A stretch of 37,592 nucleotides of DNA from Nitriliruptorales bacterium (lineage in GTDB: Bacteria; Actinomycetota; Nitriliruptoria; Nitriliruptorales; Nitriliruptoraceae), in assembly GCA_024637135.1 (NCBI GenBank), contig JAGXFT010000009.1, positions 1 through 37,592 of the forward strand, written 5' to 3'. This document shows positions 31,195 to 37,592 of the stretch, piece by piece; positions within the stretch are counted from its first letter, which is position 1, and each line of letters starts with the position of its first letter. The notes under the pieces were generated by a model. The model was not told the DNA's origin. It was given only the letters and a program-made list of their open reading frames with translations, and ran no database searches. Made by a program: the position numbers and the translations under genes.

Positions 31195-32643
31195 GTGTCG
31201 CCACGACGCCGATCGAGCGACGCGGACGCCGGTCCCGTGTCGATGGTCGTCGGCGACCGACCACCCCCTCCCGAACCCGGTGCCGACGGTCGACCCGAGC
31301 CCCAGCGCGACCCGGGGGGCCCGCACGACGGCCCGCCGGACGGATCGCCCGAGGACGGGTCCTCCCCACCGCACCGGGCCCGACTCGCCGTGGTCGCCGT
31401 GCTCGTCCTGGTCGTCGCCGGCGGCGCGTGGCTGGTCCGACCCACACCACCCGCGACCCCGGATGCCCATGCCTCGGCCCCCACCGACGCCGTCCAACTT
31501 CGGTGGTCCGCCGACGTCGGTGCGGGCGCCGCGCCGTCCCAGATCCAGCCGCAGGTGTGGCCGGTCGGCGACGACCTGCTGGTGCACCACACCGAGCGGG
31601 GTGGGTCGCGTGGCCAACAGGTGCTGGAACGCCGTGACGGTGCGACCGGGGCCGTCCAGTGGTCGGTCGAGGTCGCCCGCACGGACCTGGTGGTACCGCT
31701 GGGCGACGACGGCCCGCTCGGCCGACCGGGCACCTGGTTCTGGACGGAACAGGCTGATGAGGTCCGCGGGATCGACGCCAGTACGGGACGGGATCGGTGG
31801 ACGATGCCGGGGTCGCCCCAGTCGCAGGCGGAGGTGTTGGCCGACGGCAGCCTGTTCGTCGCGGGCGACGCCGGCTGCGGGACCGTCGACACTCGGTCCG
31901 GACGCTTCCGCTTCGTCCTGGACGGCAGCGAGTGCCAGACGTGGGCGGGCGGCATCCTGTGGCGCGACGGTGGTGACCTGGTGTACGTGGACGCCGATGG
32001 GCTCGAGCGCGCCCGGGTCGCGTCCGACACCGGGGAGTCGGCCCCGCCGACGCTGGTGGGCGACCTGCTCGTGGAGGTGGACGACACCACGCTTCAGGCG
32101 CGCACCCTCGCCGGCGAGTCCCGCTGGTCGCGAGACCTCGGGCCCGGCCCGTGGTGGGTGGTCACGACCGTCGACGACGACCACGTCCGCGTGTTCGGCG
32201 ACGACGCCAGCGTCCTGGTCGAGGCGACGACCGGCCGCGAGGTCGGGCGACTGGGCGGGTCGGCCGCCGGTTTCATGACCGACGCGGGATCGGTCCGGTT
32301 CGTGGCCGCCGCCGACGGGATGACGTCCGGCGAGGCTGCCGGCATCTGGTCGCGCTCACCGGACGCCGCTCGCCTGGGCCTCTACGACGTCACCGGCGAC
32401 CTCCTCGGGGAGACGGAGGTGGTCGTGACCAGCCTGCCGCTGCTGACCCACCAGGGCATGCTCCTCGCCCACGGCCCCGACGACGATCGACGGCTCTCCC
32501 TGTTCGACCCCGACGACCTGTCGACCGTGTGGGTCGTCGAGCTGGACCTGCGCTTCGGCCAGCCGGCCGCCAGCACGGACCGACTGGTCGCCGTCGTCGG
32601 CGACGTCGACGGCAGCCGGCGGCTGGACGTGTTCACGCCCTGA
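31195..32643 (+). CDS. Membrane-anchored beta-propeller-like protein, paralogue, 482 aa
   Basis: Same architecture as the 522-aa protein: a disordered Pro/Asp-rich N-terminus containing MVVGD, one transmembrane helix at about 63-81, and an extracellular part of propeller-like strands (GAVQWSVEVART, EVRGIDASTGRDRWTMPG, DDTTLQARTLAGESRWSRDLG). PQQ-like repeats with the RW or WxxxxL pattern are visible. One disulfide-capable pair (AGCG and SECQ) is present. No enzyme motif seen. GTG 31195 is chosen for GGGAG five bases upstream; the longer frame from 31057 has no such site. A TTGACG at 31129-31134 could be part of its promoter. Confidence 0.75.
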   Translation: MSPRRRSSDADAGPVSMVVGDRPPPPEPGADGRPEPQRDPGGPHDGPPDGSPEDGSSPPHRARLAVVAVLVLVVAGGAWLVRPTPPATPDAHASAPTDAVQLRWSADVGAGAAPSQIQPQVWPVGDDLLVHHTERGGSRGQQVLERRDGATGAVQWSVEVARTDLVVPLGDDGPLGRPGTWFWTEQADEVRGIDASTGRDRWTMPGSPQSQAEVLADGSLFVAGDAGCGTVDTRSGRFRFVLDGSECQTWAGGILWRDGGDLVYVDADGLERARVASDTGESAPPTLVGDLLVEVDDTTLQARTLAGESRWSRDLGPGPWWVVTTVDDDHVRVFGDDASVLVEATTGREVGRLGGSAAGFMTDAGSVRFVAAADGMTSGEAAGIWSRSPDAARLGLYDVTGDLLGETEVVVTSLPLLTHQGMLLAHGPDDDRRLSLFDPDDLSTVWVVELDLRFGQPAASTDRLVAVVGDVDGSRRLDVFTP

Positions 32644-32693
32644 CGCCGTCGGGTCCGGCGGGGCTGCCCGACGGCGGGTGGTTCACTGGCCCC

Positions 32694-33530
32694 ATGGACA
32701 CCCCCCGACCCACCCGCCCGCACGAGCCCGACCCCGGCCCCGATCGCGATCCCGGCCCCGATGCCGCACCCGACCACACGCTGCCCCTGACCGGCGAGCG
32801 CACGGTGCCGGACCTCCCCGACGAGAACTACTGGTTCCAGCGCCACGTCGCCGCCTACGACCACGTGGCCGGCAGGGTCCACGGGACCATCCTGGACGCC
32901 GGTTGCGGCGAGGGGTACGGCCTGTCCATCCTCCACGACGCCGGTGCCCGCGGCGTCATCGGCGTCGAGGTGGATCCGCTGGTCGCCGACCATGCACGCC
33001 GCCGCTACGCCCACGACGGGATTCCGGACATCGACGTGGTCGAGGCCGACCTCGACGACCTCCCACTGGTCGCCGACACCCTCGACGCCGTGGTGTGCCT
33101 GCAGGTGGTCGAGCACCTGTCCGCGCCGGGCGCGGCCATGTCGGAGCTGGCACGGGTGGTGCGCCCGGGGGGCGAGGTGGTCGTCACCACGCCGAACCGG
33201 CTGACGTTCAGCCCCGGCACGGACGTCCCCACGAACCCCTTCCACCACCGCGAGTACACCGCTCGCGAACTGGCCGGCCTGCTGACGTCGGCCGGGCTGG
33301 TCGTCGACCAGGTGCGGGGTGTGCACCACGGTCCCGAACTGGCCGGTCGACTGGCCGACCTGGGCGCCGAGGACCCCACGGCGGTGCTGGCCGACCCCGC
33401 GACCTGGGACGACGACCTCCGAGCCCTCGTCCACGGCGTCACGGCGGCGGACTTCCGGTTCCTGGACGACGAGACGGTGCCGGTGGCGACCTGCCTCGAC
33501 CTCGTGGCGTGGGCGCGCAAGGCCGCCTGA
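32694..33530 (+). CDS. SAM-dependent methyltransferase, Rv3030-like (methylglucose lipopolysaccharide type), 278 aa
   Basis: Class I methyltransferase. LTGERTVPDLPDENYWFQRH precedes the SAM loop LDAGCGEGYG (67-76), IGVEVDP is strand 2, LDAVVCLQVVEHL strand 4, and TTPNRLTFSPGTDVPTNPFHHREYTARE is a distinctive block shared with M. tuberculosis Rv3030, a probable methyltransferase of methylglucose lipopolysaccharide synthesis. The first ~35 residues are Pro/Asp-rich. The link to gpgS elsewhere in this window supports that pathway. ATG 32694 has no strong ribosome-binding site. It ends before a large palindrome. Confidence 0.85.
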   Translation: MDTPRPTRPHEPDPGPDRDPGPDAAPDHTLPLTGERTVPDLPDENYWFQRHVAAYDHVAGRVHGTILDAGCGEGYGLSILHDAGARGVIGVEVDPLVADHARRRYAHDGIPDIDVVEADLDDLPLVADTLDAVVCLQVVEHLSAPGAAMSELARVVRPGGEVVVTTPNRLTFSPGTDVPTNPFHHREYTARELAGLLTSAGLVVDQVRGVHHGPELAGRLADLGAEDPTAVLADPATWDDDLRALVHGVTAADFRFLDDETVPVATCLDLVAWARKAA

Positions 33531-33584
33531 CGGCCTGTCACCACCACGTCGTCCCTGAAGCCGCGCCCGCACCCCCCGGACCGA

Positions 33585-33620
33585 CGGCCCCGGCACCCAC
33601 GATCGTGGGTGCCGGGGCCG
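33585..33620. terminator. Perfect 36-nt palindrome, bidirectional terminator
   Basis: CGGCCCCGGCACCCACGA (33585-33602) is followed directly by its exact reverse complement (33603-33620). As RNA it forms a very stable hairpin with a tight loop of four bases. It lies between convergent stops (33530 and 33640), so it can terminate both transcripts. Confidence 0.85.
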
Positions 33621-33639
33621 ATGACGGGCGGTGGTGCGG

Positions 33640-34473
33640 TCAGTTGCCTCGGCGGGTGAACAGCCACACGAGCAGGGCGACCAGGCCGAGCCCGGCGGCG
33701 ACCGGCACCACGCGCTTGGTGATGGAGCCGCCGGCCACGTCCATGAGGTCCAACGCCTCGACCTCCGGCTCGGTGTCGGCGACCCGTCGCGGTCCCGTCG
33801 ACGGCGCGGCAGGGGCGCTGGACGTCGTCGCCTCGGTGGTCTGCGCGGTGGCGGCCGCGGCCTGGGCCGGCGTCGCGGCGGCCGGGGCGTCCCCGGCACT
33901 CGCGGCGGGGGTGACACCAGTCTCGCCCCCATCCATCGAGCGCTCGGCGGCCCCGTTCGACGACGCGTCCGGGGTGCCCGACGACCCGTTCGTCGCCGCA
34001 CCACCCGATTCGTCGGCGGCCGGCTCCGGCTCGGGTTCGAACTTGCGCGCGAGGCACTCGGAGAAGCGGTCGATGATCTTCTTGCCGACGTCGCCCATGA
34101 CCCCACGGCCGAACTGGGCCGGCTTGCCGGTGATGTCGATGGCCGTGGTGACCACGACCTCGGTGCCGTCCTCGACCTCGGTCAGGGCGGCGGTCACGTC
34201 GGCGTTGGCGGTGCCACCACCTCGGGCCTCGCTGCCACGGGCCTCGATCCGGGCCGTGTGGGCGTCGTCGTCCCGGTCGACCAGTTCCGCCTTGCCCTTG
34301 TAGGTCAGGCTCATCGGCCCGACCTTGACCTTGACGCGACCGGTGTAGACGTTGCCGTCGACGGTCTCGAGCTTGGCCCCGGGCATGCAGGGAGCCACCT
34401 TCTCGAGGTCCGTCAGGGTGGCGAACGCCTCGTCGATCCCGACCGGGATCGTGAAGGTGTTGGTGAACTCCAT
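33640..34473 (-). CDS. coxG: CoxG-like SRPBCC protein with C-terminal membrane anchor, 277 aa
   Basis: CoxG proteins accompany CO-dehydrogenase/xanthine-oxidase-type enzymes and CoxG is implicated in membrane attachment of CO dehydrogenase. Residues 1-150 form the START-like fold: MEFTNTFTIPVG, EKVAPCMPGAKLE, GRVKVKVGPMSLTYKGKAEL and QFGRGVMGDVGKKIID are CoxG hallmarks. A linker of about 100 Ala/Thr/Ser/Pro-rich residues leads to a single transmembrane helix (about 254-272) ending FTRRGN. ATG 34473 is supported by AGGAG six bases upstream. The GH13 gene separates it from coxM and coxL. Confidence 0.88.
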   Translation of the reverse strand: MEFTNTFTIPVGIDEAFATLTDLEKVAPCMPGAKLETVDGNVYTGRVKVKVGPMSLTYKGKAELVDRDDDAHTARIEARGSEARGGGTANADVTAALTEVEDGTEVVVTTAIDITGKPAQFGRGVMGDVGKKIIDRFSECLARKFEPEPEPAADESGGAATNGSSGTPDASSNGAAERSMDGGETGVTPAASAGDAPAAATPAQAAAATAQTTEATTSSAPAAPSTGPRRVADTEPEVEALDLMDVAGGSITKRVVPVAAGLGLVALLVWLFTRRGN

Positions 34474-34548
34474 GGTGTGCTCCTGTGGGTCATCTGCCTG
34501 GACACGAGGGTAGGCCGCACCTGCTGGCGGCAACGGCCCTCCGGGCGA

Positions 34549-36198
34549 TCAATCGTCCGATTCGAGCCGGAACCAGCGATGCCCGAACGGTCCCAACGGG
34601 ACCGACAGGTGTCCGTCGGCCACGGACAGGTCGTCGGCACCCAGCAGGTCGCGCGCGATCCCGTCGGGCTGGTCCCCCAGGTCCACCTCGACCGCCGCCT
34701 CGTCGGGCCCCAGGTGGTGCAGGGTGACGACGGTGCGACCGGCCAGGTCGGCCCGCAGCACCAGCACCGCCGCGTCGTCGACGTCGACGACCTGCCAGGT
34801 CCCGCGCCCCAGTTCGGGCACCTCGCGGCGCCGACGGATGACGTGCTCGAACCAGCGCAACAACGAGTCCGGGTCGCGGCGCTGGTCCCGGACGTTGACG
34901 TGGTCGGGGCTGGAGTCGCCGCCGGGTGGTGGCCGTCGCAGGTCGTCGACGGCGGCCGTCGAGAACCCGCCCGTGGGGCCGCCGGTCCACTGCATCGGCG
35001 TGCGCACGGACCGGCGGCCCTCGACGTCGAGGTTCTCGCCCATCCCGATCTCCTCGCCGTAGAACAGCGTGGGGGTCCCGGGCAACGCCAGCATGAGGCT
35101 GTAGACCAGCCGGGTCCGACGTTCGTCGCGGTCCAGCATCGGCGGCAACCGGCGTCGCAGGCCCCGGTCGTAGACCTGCATGTCGGGGTCGGGGCCGAAG
35201 GCGGCGAAGACCTCGTCGCGCTCGGCGTCGGTCAACTTGTCCAGCGTCAGCTCGTCGTGGTTGCGCGCGAAGTTGGCCCACTGGGCGTCGGCGGGGATGT
35301 CAGGCAGCGACCGCAGGCCCTCGACCAGTGGGGTCGCGTCCCCACGAGCGAGTGCGAGGTACATCGTCTGCATGCCGATGAAGTTGAACAGCATCTGCAG
35401 TTCGTCGCCGTCCTCGTCGCCGAAGAACTCGCGTTGACGGTCTGGCTCGAGGTTGACCTCCCCCAGCATGACGGCCTCGCCGTTGCGGCGGGTCAGGAAG
35501 TCGCACAGGTCGCGCAGGTAGTCGTGCGGTGCCACCTCCATGACCTCGTCGATGCCGTCCGTCTCGAGGAAGAACGGGACCGCGTCGACGCGGAACCCGG
35601 ACAGTCCCTGGGCGAGCCAGAAGCCGATGATCTTGCGGACCTCGTCCCGCACGGCCTCGTTGGCGACGTTGAGGTCGGGTTGGTGGGCGTAGAAGCGGTG
35701 GTGGTAGTACTGGCCGGCGACCTCGTCGAAGCTCCACGCCGACTCCTGCTCACCTGGGAACACCACGCCGTGCGGGCCCTCGGCGGGAACCTCGTCGCGC
35801 CACACGTAGAAGTCGCGGTACGGCGAGTCGGGGTCGCGTCGGGCCTGCTGGAACCACGGATGCTGGTCGGAGGTGTGGTTGACCACCAGGTCGGTGATCA
35901 CGCGCAGGCCCAGGTGGCGGGCGGCGCGGACGAACTCGGTGAAGTCGCCGAAGGTCCCCAGCGCGGGGTCGATCGCATAGTGGTCGGTCAGGTCGTAGCC
36001 GTCATCGCGGTTGGGCGTGGGGTAGAACGGCATCAGCCACAGGCACGTCACGCCCAACCCGGCGAGGTGGTCCAGCCGGGCGGTCAACCCGGCGAAGTCC
36101 CCGATCCCGTCGCCGTCGCTGTCCTGGAACGTCTCGACGTCCAGGCAGTAGATGACGGCGTCCTTCCACCACAGGTCGGAGGTACGGGCAGGGCGCAT
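34549..36198 (-). CDS. GH13 glycosidase, trehalose-synthase (TreS)-like, 549 aa
   Basis: Glycoside hydrolase family 13 enzyme, closest by eye to maltose/trehalose-interconverting TreS and related amylases. DVETFQDSDGDGIGDFAGL is the TreS/sucrose-isomerase type start. Catalytic Asp205 (GFRVDAVPF), Glu247 (MLGEVNLEP) and Asp315 (ARNHDELTL) are in place. The length is about 550, typical of TreS without the fused maltokinase. Other GH13_16-type enzymes act on sucrose or maltooligosaccharides, so the substrate is not certain. ATG 36198 starts 34 bp after a hairpin. It sits within the cox cluster, between coxM and coxG, with no evident functional link. Confidence 0.9.
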   Translation of the reverse strand: MRPARTSDLWWKDAVIYCLDVETFQDSDGDGIGDFAGLTARLDHLAGLGVTCLWLMPFYPTPNRDDGYDLTDHYAIDPALGTFGDFTEFVRAARHLGLRVITDLVVNHTSDQHPWFQQARRDPDSPYRDFYVWRDEVPAEGPHGVVFPGEQESAWSFDEVAGQYYHHRFYAHQPDLNVANEAVRDEVRKIIGFWLAQGLSGFRVDAVPFFLETDGIDEVMEVAPHDYLRDLCDFLTRRNGEAVMLGEVNLEPDRQREFFGDEDGDELQMLFNFIGMQTMYLALARGDATPLVEGLRSLPDIPADAQWANFARNHDELTLDKLTDAERDEVFAAFGPDPDMQVYDRGLRRRLPPMLDRDERRTRLVYSLMLALPGTPTLFYGEEIGMGENLDVEGRRSVRTPMQWTGGPTGGFSTAAVDDLRRPPPGGDSSPDHVNVRDQRRDPDSLLRWFEHVIRRRREVPELGRGTWQVVDVDDAAVLVLRADLAGRTVVTLHHLGPDEAAVEVDLGDQPDGIARDLLGADDLSVADGHLSVPLGPFGHRWFRLESDD

Positions 36199-36231
36199 CG
36201 CTGGGGACTCTCGTCGAGTGGGCGGTGGACG

Positions 36232-36262
36232 CGACGACGGGCCCCGCAGGAGCCCGTCGTCG
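36232..36262. terminator. 11-bp perfect hairpin after coxM
   Basis: CGACGACGGGC (36232-36242) pairs perfectly with GCCCGTCGTCG (36252-36262) around a 9-nt loop. It lies 25 bases after the coxM stop and 34 bases before the GH13 start on the same strand, so it likely separates the coxLM transcript from GH13. Confidence 0.75.
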
Positions 36263-36286
36263 AGGTGGGTACAGGTGGTGAGGCCG

Positions 36287-37135
36287 TCAGTTCGCGACCG
36301 CGGCCTCCAGCGCCCGCCGGGTCAGGACCCGGGCGAGGTGGCGGCGGAAGTCCGCGTCGGCGTTCAGGTCCGACGGCGGCTCGGTGCCCTCGGCCGCCGA
36401 CTCGGCGGCGTCGGCGATGGCGTCGGTCGACGCGCCGGACAGCGCGGCCTCGGTGGCCGATGCGCGCACCGGGCCGACGCCCATGTGGGTCAGGCCGACC
36501 CGGGCCTCGCTGATCGAGCCGTTGGAGCTGACCAGTGCGAGCGAGCCGACGATGGCCCATGCCTGCGCGACGCGACCGAACTTCTGGTAGTTCCACGACC
36601 ACGAGTCGTCGAGCTTGGGGACCTTGATCGCCACCAGCAGTTCGTCGGCTCCGACGGCGGTCTCGAGGTAGTCGACGAAGAAGTCCGCCGCCGCCACCTC
36701 GCGCTCGCCATCCGGGCCGTGGATCACCATGGTGGCATCCAGCGCCAACGCCGTCGCGGGCAGGTCACCCGCGCTGTCCCCGTGTGCCAGCCCACCGCCG
36801 ATGGTGCCACGGTGGCGGACCTGCGGGTCACCGATGGTCTCGGCGACGTGGCTGAGCACGCCGCAGTGGGCCCGGACGAGCTCGTCGTGCACCACCTCGT
36901 CGTGGGTGGTCGCGGCGCCGATGACCAGGTGGTCACCGGCGTCGGTCACGCCGCGCAGGTCCGACGCCGTCGACACGTCGACCAGCACCTCCGGCACGGC
37001 CAGGCGCAGCCGCATCATGGGGATCAGGCTGTGGCCACCGGCCAGCACCTTGGCGTCGTCACCGTGCTCGCCCAGGGCGGCCACGGCGGCTTCGGCCGAG
37101 TCGGCCTTGATGTAGTCGAAGCTGGCCGGGATCAT
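36287..37135 (-). CDS. coxM: CO-dehydrogenase-type FAD subunit (CoxM-like), 282 aa
   Basis: FAD-binding medium subunit of a molybdenum hydroxylase, passing electrons from the Fe-S subunit. AGGHSLIP at 32-39 and TIGGG at 111-115 match the two FAD-binding motifs of Oligotropha CoxM at the same residue numbers. The C-terminal domain (LTHMGVGPVRASATEAAL...) is present, so the protein is complete. ATG 37135 overlaps the coxL stop by four bases (ATGA). The order coxL-coxM here differs from the classical coxM-coxS-coxL; the Fe-S small subunit must lie outside the window, or be absent. Confidence 0.9.
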   Translation of the reverse strand: MIPASFDYIKADSAEAAVAALGEHGDDAKVLAGGHSLIPMMRLRLAVPEVLVDVSTASDLRGVTDAGDHLVIGAATTHDEVVHDELVRAHCGVLSHVAETIGDPQVRHRGTIGGGLAHGDSAGDLPATALALDATMVIHGPDGEREVAAADFFVDYLETAVGADELLVAIKVPKLDDSWSWNYQKFGRVAQAWAIVGSLALVSSNGSISEARVGLTHMGVGPVRASATEAALSGASTDAIADAAESAAEGTEPPSDLNADADFRRHLARVLTRRALEAAVAN

Positions 37136-37592
37136 GCGGCACCCCCATCGGGCGAGTCGGAATTGCCGGCGGCATGCTGCGCCTGTCCGGCGTTGTCGGC
37201 CTGGGCACCGTCGGGTCCGGCGTCGTCGGCCGTGGTGTCGGCGGCCTGCACGGCGTCGTCGTCGGCAGTCCCGGACCGGGCCGCGACCTGCAGGGCGGTC
37301 CAGACGTTGCGCGGCGACGCCGGCATCAGGACCTCGTTGACGCCACGGGGGCGCAACGCGTCGATGACCGCGTTCATCACGGCCGGGGTCGAGGCGATCG
37401 TGCCGGCCTCGCCCACGCCCTTGACGCCCAGCGGGTTGGTCGTGGCCGGGGTCTCGGTCCGGTCGGTCCGGAACGACGGCAGGTCCGGGGTCCCCGGCGT
37501 GTAGTAGTCGACCAGGGTCCCGGTCTGGAGGTTGCCGGCGTCGTCGTAGACCACGCCCTCGTACAGCGCCTGGGCGATGCCCTGGGCGAGGC
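37132..37592 (-). CDS. coxL: Molybdenum hydroxylase large subunit (CoxL-like), C-terminal fragment (runs off window)
   Basis: The last ~150 residues of a xanthine-oxidase-family molybdopterin subunit; its start lies beyond the right edge. GIAQALYEGVVYDDAGNLQTG, the VDYYTPGTPDLPSF strand and NPLGVKGVGEAGTIASTPAVMNAV are family features; the Glu of GVGEAG corresponds to the active-site base. After VWTALQ there is a tail of about 50 Ala/Asp/Gly residues ending DSPDGGAA that is not usual. Whether it is a true CO dehydrogenase (AYXCSFR active-site loop) or a related enzyme cannot be told, since that loop is outside the window. Confidence 0.88.
   Translation of the reverse strand, partial: LAQGIAQALYEGVVYDDAGNLQTGTLVDYYTPGTPDLPSFRTDRTETPATTNPLGVKGVGEAGTIASTPAVMNAVIDALRPRGVNEVLMPASPRNVWTALQVAARSGTADDDAVQAADTTADDAGPDGAQADNAGQAQHAAGNSDSPDGGAA

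Overview
The window is very GC-rich and densely packed, with third codon positions almost always G or C and several 4-bp start/stop overlaps. Start codons are often GTG. The gene content and some gene neighbourhoods are actinobacterial: htrA-tatB near mrp and an O-methyltransferase, gpgS beside an atypical folP, and a methyltransferase resembling the M. tuberculosis Rv3030 type. I infer a non-mycobacterial, probably deep-branching actinobacterium (Nitriliruptoria/Euzebya-like is one possibility). The species cannot be fixed from this sequence. I see no rRNA, tRNA, CRISPR array, prophage or insertion sequence, so this looks like ordinary chromosome.

Layout. 1-2194 (minus): HerA-like ATPase (DUF853), a 69-aa membrane protein and the first 12 codons of a ParA ATPase. 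2195-2619: a spacer with two copies of a 133-bp repeat. 2620-5208: an FHA-LuxR regulator, a PHP phosphoesterase and an unknown 257-aa protein. 5233-10641: an LppM-like lipoprotein, Mrp, a minus-strand htrA-tatB-PAP2 run and an O-methyltransferase. 10744-13940: an 8-helix membrane protein, leucyl aminopeptidase and a cupin. 13964-15441: a FlK-like hotdog protein, a lipoprotein and an SRPBCC protein. 15791-19511 (plus): alpha/beta hydrolase, gpgS, folP-like, pdxH and a small membrane protein. 19614-20894: a Gfo/Idh/MocA oxidoreductase. 20895-21249: a gene-free convergent spacer rich in inverted repeats. 21250-23098 (minus): etfB-etfA. 23446-24534: dNTPase (dgt). 24673-28616 (minus): phosphonate-type ABC transporter phnD-phnC-phnE-phnE. 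28892-32643: two paralogous membrane-anchored propeller proteins flanking a HAD nucleotidase. 32694-33530: Rv3030-like methyltransferase. 33640-37592 (minus): coxG, a trehalose-synthase-like GH13 enzyme, coxM and the end of coxL.

How genes fit together. gpgS and the Rv3030-like methyltransferase suggest glucosylglycerate or methylglucose-lipopolysaccharide chemistry; the GH13 enzyme could feed alpha-glucan or trehalose pools. EtfAB carries electrons from flavin dehydrogenases. CoxL/M with CoxG implies a molybdenum hydroxylase, possibly CO dehydrogenase, but the small subunit is not in view. HtrA, the LppM-like protein, TatB and the lipoproteins serve the envelope. The phn genes encode uptake only, with no catabolic enzymes nearby.

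The strongest non-coding signals are a perfect 36-nt palindrome (33585-33620), a 15-bp perfect hairpin between phnD and phnC, a 15-bp hairpin at the end of the phn operon, a nested 70-nt inverted repeat at 20977-21046 and the 133-bp tandem repeat at 2342-2607. I found no clear new multi-gene system; the best leads are single-gene anomalies and these structured spacers.
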